This document shows positions 24,601-37,139 of a DNA stretch of 64,000 nt, one piece after another. The notes beneath the pieces were generated by a model. It had not been told where the DNA came from, made no database searches, and saw nothing but the letters and a program-made list of their open reading frames with translations. Both the position numbers and the translations under genes were made by a program. Positions within the stretch are counted from its first letter, which is position 1. Every line of letters begins with the position of its first letter. Source of the DNA: Terfezia claveryi (Eukaryota > Ascomycota > Pezizomycetes > Pezizales > Pezizaceae); assembly GCA_015179025.1 (NCBI GenBank), contig WHUX01000134.1, forward strand, positions 62,001 to 126,000, given 5' to 3'.

Positions 24601-24780
24601 CTATTGCTGACTAGCCATCCATCTTGTCCATCATGATTGGATAATATGGAAGTGAGCAGCTGCAGCAAGTAATATTCGCCCTAGATAATACTATTGCTGA
24701 CTAGCCATCCATCTTGTCCATCATGATTGGATAATATGGAAGTGAGCAGCTGCAGCAAGTAATATTCGCCCTAGATAATA
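24601..24780. repeat. Perfect 90-bp tandem duplication
   Basis: Positions 24601-24690 and 24691-24780 are identical over all 90 bases. No partial third copy was seen. Non-coding; the identity implies a recent duplication or an assembly artefact. Confidence 0.97.
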
Positions 24781-25270
24781 AGGTACCTGTATACTCCGTA
24801 ATTTAGAGCCAATATAATATCTCACATAGCTGGCCAATGGGGCACTTATCAGCATTAATAACACTAAGAAGGGGTGATCCTACTTCCAATTGCATTCACT
24901 ATGCACCATAGCCAGCTATTGAGCATGCAAATAGATGCCTAGTTCTCCACTTCTACATCATCTCGCGTGTAACCCTAGAATATTTGTAATTCGTTCTCTG
25001 GCCGATGTTTTCCGGAAGTTACACAATGCAACTGTTCTATCAGGATGACGAGGTGAAAGTTGTGCCTTGCCTTTCCGGGTGCTAGTGGCATTAGTATCCA
25101 TATATTTTCCATAGTGAGGTAATCCGATACGAGGGTTTAAAGCTCAGTTATACTAGGCCCATCACTCAATGGTCCAAAGGGTGGGAATTTACCTGAAGGT
25201 GTGATAAGATATGTATGTAGGAAGAAAAGTTCCCTTTCCCGATGCAGAATGTGCAAAAATAGTTGAATTG

Positions 25271-25296
25271 TAGTCTGGTTGGCACAACCCCTCGGT
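25271..25296 (+). repeat. Dispersed motif copy (extended form)
   Basis: Starts TAGTCTGGTTGGCACAACC and continues CCTCGGTA, matching the extended consensus that ends in a CTCGTA-like word. Confidence 0.8.
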
Positions 25297-26039
25297 AGAG
25301 GGTTGAATTGCATTGAGGGAAAAGGTACATACTTAAATAGTACCAAACTTCCACCGTTTTATCTAGGCCTGCAAATACTTAATTTTGGCCTTTGCCAAAT
25401 CTTGCGGCTTTACAGAGGCTTCAATGTCTCGTACGCGTCACTTCTCCATGCATGCATGCTTGGCGAATGGGATAATCAAGAGATTATATGTAGAACATCA
25501 TGAAGCAGTTTGGGAGTTCCTAGGTATGGTATATCGATATTACTAGGGAGGAGTATGTCTGCGATTGCTTTCAATTCGTAATGCGTTTCACTACCTGGAC
25601 AGCGTCTGCAATCAAAATATTCATAATCGGCCAGTCATAGACTCCGAATTTAGCGAGAACCGAAACGCACAACCATTACTTGGTTTCACAGCATCAGAAT
25701 ATCGATGAGGCCCTTGAGTACCCGACTCCGGGCCGGAAGTAGCGGAGTCTACATAGGGAATTGAACCGGGATGTCTTCGGACTGTCCGCGCGGACTGTCC
25801 ATTGTCAGAAGTGTGGCTTGGCGGGCTGTCCGCAAGTAGCCAGTGGCTAACACCCAGCGCTGTAGACCGTCCTTGGGCTCGTTCCCTCCTCTTGTGCCTA
25901 GGCCATATTTTGCATGCTCATTTGATGTGCAAGTACAGAAACAATAACCTCAGGAAGGATTTGCAATTGCTCAGTGCGGGTCTGCTTAGATGACATGAGA
26001 GAATGCCAAGTTCAAAGTAGATGTATGGAGAGTAATTTA

Positions 26040-26290
26040 TCTTCGAACAATAAAAATGTAGGACAGCAAGAAAGATATACAGCTGTTCACACATGGTCTT
26101 GATATGCCCTACAATTTCCAGAAGTCTCTTTCTTCCTTCAACCGTCATGACATCTAAGTCCCAACGAGCCGCTGGGGCTGTATCCTTTACTCGAATTGGA
26201 TCTTTCGAAATGGCTTCTGGCTCAATATAGCCAGAAGCCGCATTGACCTGGTACATGTAGCTCTTTCCACACCTGCAAATTGCAATTGTT
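26040..26290 (-). pseudogene. Protein-like fragment, unrecognised
   Basis: The minus-strand frame contains about 65 residues that look conserved, from CRCGKSYMYQVN through RVKDTAPAARWDLDV to RKRLLEIVGHIKTMCEQ. It lacks a credible start, and the downstream part is AT-rich and unlike protein. It may be one exon or a relic of a larger gene; the family is unknown to me. Confidence 0.3.
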
Positions 26291-29201
26291 ATTTTCTCTA
26301 TGTATGTATTGAATTCTACCAAGTTATATGATTATGAAAATGACATTCGTGCCATTTATGGACAACTCTAATATATTCTTGCAACTCCCCCACCCAGACT
26401 CAATATCCGTTGCTTCAATATCATTCACTCTACCATATGGCCTGCCTGATCTACCGTGACCAGCCTTAAATCGCTTGCTTTGATGGATAGCAACCTCAAC
26501 AAGTAAGCTTTCGAGCAGCAGCTTTGCCTCTACTATTCCGTTGTGGTAAATTTATAAAGTTGATACTGACGCTACAGGTGCATAATGACGGGGTGACTCC
26601 AGAGTGCAAGCCAGTTGGGGTATATTGTGCAAGTAGCTCCTTACTCATTGTATATCCACTTGCTCCCAGATCCTCCATTTTGGTGTAGCGTATTGTGTGG
26701 AAGTTCCAAGTTATGAAGGATACGTATTAACATAACTTTGCCATTATCTCATACTGATCATAGGAAATTGGCGAATTCAATTCTGTAGATAAACTGGCAT
26801 CGATTGGTTGTAGACCTGCGAGGATTGTAGGCATTACCCAACATATGGCCAAAGGTCAAAGGTGTTGTTGGATCATTAATTTGCCACCGTGGGTGTAGAA
26901 GCAACAATGGAATGAGTTGATTATTGTGGATAAATCCCAGCGTTAAAACCAATCATCACTTTGCTCTAGCAGGTTCTGGACAGTTCCGTAGCGATTAGCT
27001 AGTTGCGGACAGTTCAGCAAGCTGCACTTTGGCAGGCTGGACTAGGTACTTGTGTACTGCAACTCAGAGTCAGGCTGTTGTCCTTAACCCCTTCTCTTTT
27101 CAAAACTCAGTACCTACTAACAAGACTATACTCGTATGCAATATCCCTTGGAACTGTATGACGAGCCTTTCACCTAGTCTTAGTCTCCTACTCAGTCTGG
27201 TGAGAGAGCGGCGCTAGATCGCCAAATCTTAAAATCACTTTCAAAGGAGGCTAAGGCAAATAGAAGTTCAAAAAAAGGGAATCAGACTAGGAAAAAGTAA
27301 ACTTATGGATACATAGTCCAGTTGAGGGTAACCTTTGTTGAATTAACCTAGCAATCGAGATCTCACTTTGGTCTAGTTGGTTCCAAGCTCGGAGAGTATT
27401 CAATTCTAGAGAAGCTCTAGATTCAAAATAAGGATTAATATCTATGCAGGATCCCAGATTCCGCTACCACCTGGGTTGGATCTTCTACTGGGGATGGCAA
27501 TGCACATAATCCCATAACAGCGGTTTTAGGGCTTTCACAATGCTACTTGTAGTAGCTGCTATTGAACTGCAAGATGTACGAGCTAGGTTGATGGAGGAGA
27601 CGTCATGCATCCTGAGCCACGAGAATCCCAGGTATTTAAGCTTGCTGACAAACTTTGGGAGATTTTCGGTGTAGTCCCCAAGCAAGGCGGGTAAACAAGG
27701 AAGCTAGGTAATCACCCCGGAGGAGATAGCATCAATAACGCCGAGAGGGCGGGGAGTTTTAAACTTAGATATGAGTATAGGGTTTTTACTAACGAAGGCC
27801 TGGTCAATTAACTCTATTCCTAAAACACTACAATCTATGAGGGCTAATGTAACCACTATTTTATTATTGTTATAGGTACAACAAAACGTTCGCCAAAGCG
27901 AGACTCATTTAGACTATCAAAGAGTGAGCATTATTTGGTGCTGTTAGGACTAGGGTCACTTTTGGTCCAGTTGGCTCTAACAAGATAGCTGTTTGTTGAT
28001 CCAGACTATTTGTTGATAGCAATTAGCCATATCTCTTATGACCTTTATAGGATGCCAAAGGAGGGGCATCCCGGATAGCCAAGGAATGAGGTTGCTCGCA
28101 CTAGTCAGTGCAGTCATTACTTAGGATTATTCTTTGCTAGTACTTAAGTATTACTACAGGTAGTCTGAAAGAAAACTAAGTATAAAAGTAAAATGAGAAT
28201 GAGATCAAAATAAGGGTCTAGACTTGAACTATTAAGGTAACAAAGTTCACAAATTTCAACACCACTTAATTTCACGTCACAAAACTAGGATTGACAATGA
28301 GCCCTATCAAATACCTCTTCCTTCATACCTCCCAAAAAGTACTGAGTTCTATCAAAACCTCTCAACAACTGGCAAGTGCAAATGCAATAGCCCTTTTTCA
28401 CCTTTTCAATACTTCCGCCGGGCGCTCATGACGAGGCTTTTCTCCTGTAACTCCTCTCTGCTCTACTGTAGGATCTATTCATTAATATGAGTGGAGAGAC
28501 TGCTGTAGCAGAAAAAAAAAAGCAGGCTCGGCCATCTGGCTGATGCATTTACCACTTTCTTCCGCCTGGTGTTCGGAATACTCATTTCCAGCATTCCACC
28601 AAAGTCTCAGTTCACAGAGCATTGATCATTGCATACCAGCTTCCCCCATTGCTCAAGCGTTAAATGCCAATACGCCATGGCCCACCCAAGCCGTACTTTT
28701 TTGGATCCTCTGTCTCTGAGCACTTGCAATGCACTTGATGTTGGCACTCTCGTTAGAGTTCAGAACAATAATTCCGGTTGTTGTCAATTCTTGTAGGTCT
28801 GGAAAGGTTCTCTTTGACACCTCAGTTGTTTTGCATGGGCGTGGCTGTGGGAGGCTTTTTCCATCGGGCCGTAGATGTTTTTTTTTTTTTCAAGCGTATA
28901 GGTAGCGAGCGAGCTGTTGACTTTGACATATTGAACAACCATCACAATTTTGCCGTGTGAGGTTCCACGTATGTAGTCGAAAACCAGAGGCCAGAGCTCG
29001 CTGATAGGGGGTAAGCTCTGTCCGGGGAATTCGTGGTTGTCGTACCATGTTGTGAGTAAAGGGGAAGTGGTGAAGCCCCTAAGCTTTGGTTTGCGGCTCT
29101 GCGTACTAAGCCTTACGATCTAGAGCTATGCAAGGGCAGTATAAACCTAAACTTCCGGCAGCATAACCTAAGTTTGAACCTAGATAAAATCCGCATGTTT
29201 A

Positions 29202-29290
29202 CACTGCTCTTTCAACTACAGTAACAGCAATCACTATGCTGCTCCTTCAACTATAGTAACAGCAGTCACTATGCTGCTCCTTCAACTACC
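29202..29290. repeat. 35-bp minisatellite, about 2.5 copies
   Basis: Unit starting GCTGCTCCTTCAACTATAGT and ending AGTCACTAT, repeated with a few differences. Confidence 0.8.
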
Positions 29291-32200
29291 GTAATCCCAT
29301 CCTCAAGATCTCACACACTGAACAATACTATGTATACCAACTCGAGCATAGGAATTTAAAAGTAAAACATGGCCCCAAAGTATGAACTTCTCATACTTAG
29401 TTTCTTGCCCAATATTATCATTATGCAGTTATCCTGTGTAATCTTAGTATTTGTGGTTCTGGGCTTAATGGGCTTGCTTAATTGACTGGTTGCACTGGAT
29501 AGATTCTGATCATATTTTCATTACTCTCTAGGGACTAAGCTTTTAGAAGCTATAAACAACTGCATGTGTTAAAAGCACTACGCCTTATAGTGGTAGAAAA
29601 TAGTAAAGGCTCCAGTAGACAGAAATAGGCACTATAGCGGTGTGGTAAGCACATCACTTGAAAACAATCGGACCTTGTTATAAGCTTGCAGCTAATCCAA
29701 ATTTTACTTTAGTGATCTTAGGAGCTGATATCTGCAGTGCTACAGTTCTTGCAAGCCAGTAGAAGTCCCTGCTACTCTAGGTGAAGCACTTACAGATAGT
29801 GAGGAAGTTGAAGACGATTTTCCTAGTGAGCAGCTGGAGAATAAGGAGAATGAAAAGCCTGTCTAAAGCATACAATATGAATTATCCCAATTTATTACAT
29901 CTGCTTCTGCCTTCCAAGAACGTTCCATGATTTTAGACCCCACCTCTTCTAGTTTCTGCCTATAAAGCCCCACTTCCTATTACGAGTAGTAAGTCATTTA
30001 CCTAATAAGGATGGGGATGAGGTTACTCCTCTCAGGACTATGGATGCTAAATAGCAGCTCCTCTGTAAGTAACGAAGGGCTCACGATTGGAAGTAGAGGG
30101 AAAAAAAGAGGGCAGGTCTAGGTAGACAGCCTAAAATGGTTAGTTCAATAGAAGGGAATCTTATCGGACCTCATTGTTTAGTAGTAATATAAGAGTAATA
30201 CATATCACATTTTCCTTTTTCAGTTCATGACATCTAAGTTTGCTTGTAGTCTCAATCGTTTGCTTATATAAACAATGAATATATGCCTTTGTTCAATTTC
30301 TCCCTTTATTCAATTTGCCCCTTTGTTCACTTCAACTCATCCTAACTTGTGAGGTATTTGAGAATCTTATTCATTTCTCATAACAAACATTAACAGTTCA
30401 ACCCACATAAGTTGTGCTCACGATAATTCAAGGGTAAGTCCTTTAAGTTCTGTAACTAGAGACCAGCTATGCAAGTCATAAGTAGAAAGATTACTGACAG
30501 AGACATCACAGACATTTTTACTCACATAACTTGGCCTTAGAATATTCAAAGGTTGTGTCCTTGCGGGTTGCTTGAATTGGAAAGATAGTGTAATTTGCTG
30601 AATTGGAAAAAGTCTCATACTGCATCCAGTATAATATCTACTATTGGCTATTGCCAGTGCCAGTTAGAAGGCCTTATTTTCTATAGGTATGTGCTACAAG
30701 GTCGTGTATAATCCAAAGTCATACTGCATAGGTTGTGTCACAGATGGTATCACAGATATCCATAGATCTGACAAGAAAGCATGTAGCCAAAAAAACAGAC
30801 TATCAAAACAAGGGATTATAATGGTAGGTCCTGTACAGAAAAAGAAGATACTATCGAAGAAGAACACAATATCCAAGATTCAAACAATAGATAAACGCAA
30901 ATGGAGAAAGACGTCTATAACAACTGTGTCAGTCACACCTATCCTAGCTGCACCTGCCCCAGCCCCAGTTATGCCAGTAAACCCATATGAGAAGTATGTG
31001 GAATTTCCTTAGGGCTTAAAAGAATTTGACCCAGATAAAGAGTTTAGTGGGAGTCGTAAAGTTTAGGGAACATCAACCAATCCATATACCAGAAAAATCC
31101 GGGAATCTCAGAAAAGATTGCTGGGTCCACTTCTAGCATTCAAACGAGCCAAGGACTGGAAGCGCCAAAAAGTTAACAGGACTCTCAAAGCTAGCGTGGT
31201 GGAGAGTGAGCATACCACTGTTACCGGTGTAGCAATTAGGACGAAGAGGAATCAGCTAAGTGATGTTGATTATTTATGTCTCATAACCGACTATTCTTAT
31301 TCACCATGGTGGTTATGGGACTATTAAATTAACACTGGGGTTCAGGTGCCGAGAAATACAAACTTCCACAATCAGGTCACTGATGTGGAAAAGTTCAGGG
31401 TAACTATAATTCCTTGCAGGAAGGCAGTTATTTTGAACAGGGACAGTATTTACCCTCACAAAAATATTTTCTCGATATGGTCAGTTTAGATCAGATAGCA
31501 CGGGAAAGCAATAGAATTCTGGTCACTCACAGTCCCTCTCATCCTGTTAAATGAATATGTCTCCCCCCCCACAGCCTCTGATATCTAATGATATATTTCC
31601 CGGGATGGTTCCAGCAGCAATTCTAGCCTACTTTGCCCGGATAATGTATAATAATAATATATCCCAAAGTTTGAACCTATTCGGCCCCCAAAAATAGTTA
31701 TGCCCAAACGGTTACCGTTACCCACTATATGAGGTTTAAGGGACACACAAATAGCACTGCTCGGGTAAGAGGAATATTGAAATTCAGAATAGTAACTCTA
31801 CGTGGCAAGAAGCAAGTTGTATAAATTTCCGCCGGGCGCTAGGAGGAGACTACCATGTTTATAGCAGGTGCTATAACTAGATTTGAAGCCTACCGAGATT
31901 GGAAAAGAAGCAGCACATATCTCAGTGAGTGAAATCAGGATGAGGCTTCAGATCTCTGGAACGGCCAGGCATATGGGGGTCATGGGTACTGTACAGTATA
32001 TGCATCACGAGTGATACCTCATGCCTGAAGTGGCAACAATCAACGGCGTAATATTCGCCCCTTCCGCGATCGCCTCTTGTAACTAGATGAGAAATAGGAT
32101 AGCACACACCAAGATGATCACGAGCCTACTACCTCTAATTAACTTGCTTTTGGAAAACGACTTTTCTTGCCATGGCCTCTTGGGGTATTGCCCCTTTTTT

Positions 32201-33408
32201 TTTTTTCTAAAGTGGGTGCCATGTGGAAGCTTCTTATCTAGTACTATCAGTGCAAGGGTAAAACCAGATTCAAAGAGGTCCTGCATTTGGTTGGCAGGCG
32301 ATGGGATTTTTATATACAGGTAGATGTATATTCGTTAATATTCGTTAATGCCTGAGTAGATATAGCTGCACGACAAAGTTTCAAGGAATTGAGAAGATCG
32401 CTAAATTGAATGTGGGACAGCGTCTTGGGCATGCGTAACACCCACAATATAGGTAGGCGCTGCGGCCCTGAAGGTAGACCCCCTGATTGTCATGCAAATC
32501 GTATCCGCCTTGCCACTCAGGGTAGTACCCGGATCGATTGGTCTGTGTAAGGCGATGATGGGATTGGCATAGTTAAAAGGGTATGCATAAGTCTTGCTGG
32601 TACCTATATGTAATAGTCCTGCACTGTTACCTGGGAATGCGGGGCTGAGATAAAAATGTTATAATATAAGAAAGAGCCTGAGCACATCGGCCTTGGCGGA
32701 CTCCCATTCTCAGCACACAGAATCTGGCAGGTTCAATGTTAGTTTTTAGTTTTGGGTAATGCCCGAAACAGCAAATTGTAGTTCAACTCCCCAACTCTAC
32801 TACGCAGATTGACATTCCTTTTATAGCAGTAAACAATTTTTGGGTTATAGTTCAGGGTAACCCTGCGGACTAATCCTAGCCTATAATCTTTGCATCCGCG
32901 GCGAAAGCGCATGCATAAGCCCCCCTGACATTTTGAGAAAGCATATTTAACAACTGTACTCTGTACGGGTTTTGGCTAAAATCCCGGATAATCCATTGGC
33001 TCCTCAAGCCTCAACCTTGGAAACCATACGGCTATACTGTGTGAGTAGGCGTACCGATGATTTTGTGAGTAGTGTAACTTTAGTTTTCTGAATTTCTGGC
33101 TTATCGCACAACCTCCCTCCTGGCGGACATTATGCATTATCAAGATGGTGTGTTGATCAAAAAGGCTGTGAACAGATTTTATGGGCAGAGGTTGGCATGT
33201 CAGATTCAATCTTCTAACTTGATATCCCAGCTGCAAAGCTTTGCCAAGCATGACATCAGTGGGACTCGTCCCATACTTACCTTAGAGCGGACATGCAGAA
33301 GTTGTCTTACCCGAAACCGCTAGAGGGCCAAGCAAGACTTGCACCAACACCACAAACCTTGCTCCTTTACGATCAAGATCCTTTATTGCGTTGTTCACTG
33401 CTTCAATA
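29291..33408. other. AT-rich, remnant-bearing spacer
   Basis: No intact gene. Open stretches at 30689-31012 and 31118-31327 encode basic low-complexity sequence without a recognised family. Degraded coding is visible near 29930-30170 (separate entry). Confidence 0.4.
29930..30170 (+). pseudogene. Coding remnant with CAG/CAA-to-stop pattern
   Basis: A readable frame (…HLPNKDGDEVTPLRTMDAK…) is interrupted at 30052, 30070 and 30094 by TAG, TAA and TAG, each placed where Gln would restore a basic helical protein (QLLCK, RRAHDWK, REKKRAG). This is what C-to-T mutation such as RIP produces in fungal repeats. It is possibly the C-terminus of a transposase; this is inference. Confidence 0.4.
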
Positions 33409-34517
33409 ATGGCGACAAATAAGCGGAAGGTACTTGCAACAGATTGTAATGCCCCTACGACATCCTCTTAACGCTCCAGGGGTCTCTTCCGCCACAGTTC
33501 CATCCCGTTTCGGCCCCTCTTGCTGCCCTATTACCAGGCGATACCCCCGTGTCAATCCCTGTGAAAAAGTTGACTTTCCAGCGCATAGTTGCGGCCTTCG
33601 GTCTCACCTTTTCCGACCACTATCTCGACAGGGAATCCCACTTTGTTCAGATACCCCGGGACGGAGAGAATGACGTTCTCGACATGGAGTTGATCAATCA
33701 CGCCTGCTTAGGTCCCCGTTGCGCTTCAACTTCTTGTACGGGAGCATCTTCCCTTGGGAAACCGAAGCCGCCTGCGGCATTGCTGTTGACCAAGCAATTC
33801 TGGAGGCTATCGCAATTAACGTCTCGCATGGCAGACGATTGGCGGTCCGCCACTGAACGCCCTGACAGTACACTTGCAGACATTGAATAGAACCTCCGCA
33901 ATCTTCGACGCCGTACTCCTACTAATGTCGCCCGTCGTGTCCAATGCTTGGCTGAGGTGAAGATTACCTCCCCCGTTCACCTCCAGCAAGATAGTCAGCT
34001 CTCCAAGGCAGTAGTCTATACTGGCAGGGCCGACTATGCTGTCAGTACCCGTGATCCGGCAACAAACCGACTGACCTCATACCTTAGCCTCGTGGAGGCT
34101 AATGAGGCACTCTTCACCCATGCCAGAGCCGAGGTCCTAGGGTATGTGGCGTGTATTTGGGAGGGGAGGAAAAAAAAGGGTGCGCGTATAGACTGTTCAA
34201 CATATGGACTCGCAACGGACGGGCTCAAATGGCAAGTTGTGATGATTGATCATGATGGTGTAGTGAAAGAAGGCAAGCTTCTAGATGCAAAGCTTGACGG
34301 CTGGTCTGCTGTACTACAAATGCTAGTAACCCTGATTAAACGGGCAAGGGAGTTTCAAACTCCAAAGAACTCTCCACAGAGGCCAGGGTATGCGGAGGCC
34401 GGAGGAGAGATAGCCGCGATAATTGATGACGGGGATCAAGTGCAACATGAGGCCAATTTTCTTGCACATGGTGAAACCTTGACGGCAGAGGATCATGATT
34501 TATTTCCGTATGTGTGA
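33409..34517 (+). pseudogene. PD-(D/E)XK nuclease-like gene, decayed
   Basis: Starts MATNKRK at 33409 and is readable to a TGA at 34517 if three lesions are ignored. These are a TAA near 33470, a frame change between about 33470 and 33540, and an in-frame TAG at 33888. After that TAG the frame continues without interruption (…NLRNLRRRTPTNVARRV…). The C-terminal part resembles fungal restriction-endonuclease-fold domains: GRADYAV (acidic residue), LVEAN where an E-x-K is usual, then YGLATDGLKWQV. The catalytic Lys position appears to be Asn. An intron could in principle hide one lesion, but no good splice pair is evident for all three. Confidence 0.6.
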
Positions 34518-34849
34518 AGTTGTTTCTGTAATGCCACGCATGTGATTTTTTGTTAGATTACCGGTTGAAGGGGATATTTGAATTAAATGAATAGCTTTCT
34601 AAGTATACTATCCAAGCCATCCCATGTACCGTGTCATGTCTCACTTGTCCACTTTCTGTTGCTTGCTTCTTCACTGTGAGTGCATGGTTCTTTGACAAAT
34701 CTTGGTCCTAGTAATGAGCGTCTTCCCTAGCCCGAGTGATCTTATGGGAAGGATTACAATAGATCTGGATTTTTTTTTCCGTGTACTATAAGTACCGTGT
34801 TTGATATCAAACGTTACTTATATATATACGAGACGTTGCCGCTCGAGTA
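34518..34849. other. Spacer
   Basis: 3' side of the nuclease-like relic; AT-rich, nothing recognised. Confidence 0.35.
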
Positions 34850-35324
34850 CAGATGACTCTCGTTACAAGCATATCGTCGGGACGGGGGGAAGGTATGCTT
34901 ATATAACTAGAGAAAAATTTTTTATTACTAGGTAGGAAAGCCTCCAAACTTGGGTTTTCGAATTCGAACCAGCGTTTAATATGTTCGCCATGTTGAACTC
35001 GGGTTCTGTTTTGCACATGTCTGTAGATATATTCTGAGAACTCTTTGCAGAAGACATAGAAATGTATGTGTTGTATGGTTGCGTGTGTTGTGTTTGTTGT
35101 AAGATATAGCGTAAGCATACTTAAGAAGTAGTACCTATATCGATAAACCTCTAGTTATGGTTTAGCGCTTCTCTTGCTACAAGTCATATGTATGGTGACT
35201 AAGCAAAAAAATAAGAATATTCTAGTTGGTAACGGAAATATGCTTATATACTATGACTGCCGAAGGTATGCTTGTAACCAATATATATGCTTGTATCTGG
35301 TATGCTTGTAACGAGAGTCATCTG
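34850..35324. mobile_element. 475-bp inverted-repeat element
   Basis: The left end, CAGATGACTCTCGTTACAAG at 34850, is matched in reverse at the right end up to 35324. The left end is preceded by TA; the right is followed by TC, so the TA duplication is not preserved. The word GTATGCTTGTAAC and its variants recur near the right end, like subterminal binding sites. No coding capacity. Confidence 0.8.
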
Positions 35325-35395
35325 TCCTGGGGGACAGGGCGAATATAGTTGTTTTGCAACACACTGAATCTCAGGCTCGATAGAAGCATACCAGA

Positions 35396-35500
35396 TATAC
35401 AGAGGACTCTCAATACAAGCATATCGTTCTGACTGGGAGAAGTATGCTTGTAACCAATATAATAAAATATATGCTTATAGCAAGAGAAAATAGGGTAACT
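35396..35500. mobile_element. Degenerate short relative of the 475-bp element
   Basis: Begins ACAGAGGACTCTCAATACAA, similar to the left end of the neighbouring element. It contains GTATGCTTGTAACCAATAT and ends with a weak match to the right end. Probably an internally deleted copy. Confidence 0.55.
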
Positions 35501-36548
35501 ATGGAATTCGCTAGCTAGTGGTAGGAAATATTGCGGATTAGGCTTATGAATAAAAGCAGAGCATACAAATAAAGAAATAGCGGAATATCAAGGCGGAAGC
35601 GCCTCCGGGAGCACCAAAAGTCATTGATCCTGCGCCGGGCAGACGCCTGCGTTTGAATTCCTACAATCTCCGTTTTTTTTTTTTTTTCTCACGCTGTAGA
35701 ACATCTTGCAGCTCCCTGATACTGTATTAGCTGTAGGTTCAGCTTGAAGAGAAAAGAGGAGTAATCCTTCAATATATGCGAGAACTGCCTGAGGTGTAAC
35801 CGGAGGAGGATAGGTATATAGCCAGGTCGGCTTGGAATGTTCTTCGGATTTTCTTTGGCATATGTCTTTATGGCTTGACGCTCAAGCTCCGATCATGCCT
35901 GAAGATCGTGCCTGAAGAGGAGGCCATCGCAATATGTATGGTGAATGCAATTCTGCGGGGTAATTTCTTATTGACTACTCCCTCTTCTTTATTTATGAAA
36001 ACTCACTACTCATATGTAGTGGGCCATGATGAGCCACTTGGAATCCTCAGTGGAACTAAGAATGTACTTAAGTTCTATAATCCGTACACTTGCGCACAGA
36101 GAGTGAAAGGGACACTATAGTCGCCGACTGAAAAACACTCGAGTGGAGAGCTAGTCCAGCACGGTAGTGGAAAACGACCATCCCCTTCAAGGCCATCACA
36201 ATCCATTACACCAGTGGAGAAAACATACAGCTCGCTACTCATCGTTCCACTCCTAGTCGGTCGTACCCCTAGGGTTGTTCTGTGTTTTTCCTGATCGGCG
36301 GTCCTCTAGCGTGCTCTTACTCTGACCAGGTTCCAGTTGTCATTCTCCCACTTTGTACGTACTCATTGGGTTTGGTGAACGGTAACCGCTCGTGTGGTTA
36401 AGGTTCCTGGTAATTTCGCCGTGGTGGGTTGTTTGCCGTGGTGGATTGTTTGCTACATAAATATGCTGGGTGCGAGACTAGTCGCTTAGAGAGAGTGTCT
36501 TAATAAACAATTGAGGGCGGAAGAGGGCTATTTTATTGTATGGCTGAT
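35501..36548. other. Spacer
   Basis: Contains a T-run at 35673-35688 and no supported gene. Confidence 0.35.
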
Positions 36549-37139
36549 TTAGTCCCTGGACCCCTCATGCTCTGCAATGACATGCTCAGTCTTCTCTTCA
36601 AGGCTGTAACTGTCGGTGACTCGGACGTACTGGTGAGCGCGCTGTGGAACCACCGCAACAGGCCTAGTATTTATCGCGTTGACTGTACCTCCATAATTCT
36701 GTACTGGGCGAGCGTGAAGTTGACCCCTTGGTCCAACTTTCCCTCCTACAGTCAACCCTGGAATCGGGTCAATTCCCAGCTTGTACACGTGCTTTCGAGA
36801 ATTAAAGCCAATGCAACAGCAGGACCAGGAGCATTCTTTACTTTCTAGAACGTCTGGGTCGTTTGGAAGATGTGGTAGTTCAGGCCTAGCCTGAGAGGGT
36901 GTAGTAGCACAGCTCCAGAGGCAATTAGGGATGCAGCAGAGGAGACAGTTGAAGCAAGCCAAGGCACAATATCTCTTGCGTATGCGCGGAGCTCGAGGCA
37001 ACGAGTGTAATGTATCTACGTCGTCGTCATAGGCTGGTGGTGATTCCAGAGACTGCTCATTGATATCGTCCGTTGCAGGATGTGACATGACTTCTTGCGT
37101 TGAGGTGAGCGTTTCTGTTTCGTTCGTGGTTGTGGCCAT
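36549..37139 (-). CDS. Small Cys-rich PPxY protein
   Basis: Single-exon gene of 196 aa. The acidic Thr/Glu-rich N-terminus contains SPPAYDDD, a PPxY motif of the kind bound by WW domains of Rsp5/Nedd4 ubiquitin ligases. A basic patch (RIRKRY) is followed by a hydrophobic Cys-rich stretch (CALACFNCLLCCIPNCLWSC) and a second cluster (CSWSCCCIGF). These could be palmitoylated or membrane-associated. The C-terminal half is polar. It is the first of four small minus-strand genes between 36.5 and 43.4 kb with related layout. The adaptor role is inferred from motif and topology only. Confidence 0.7.
   Translation of the reverse strand: MATTTNETETLTSTQEVMSHPATDDINEQSLESPPAYDDDVDTLHSLPRAPRIRKRYCALACFNCLLCCIPNCLWSCATTPSQARPELPHLPNDPDVLESKECSWSCCCIGFNSRKHVYKLGIDPIPGLTVGGKVGPRGQLHARPVQNYGGTVNAINTRPVAVVPQRAHQYVRVTDSYSLEEKTEHVIAEHEGSRD

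Larger units (their letters stand above)
24781..29200. other. AT-rich spacer with scattered remnants
   Basis: No intact gene. Holds a dispersed-motif copy at 25271, a repeated GGACTGTCC word near 25780-25800, and a protein-like remnant at 26040-26290 listed separately. Confidence 0.4.

Noticed and set aside
30689..31327. Basic open frames as a possible gene
   Set aside because: Low-complexity Lys-rich sequence with intervening stops and no recognised motif.
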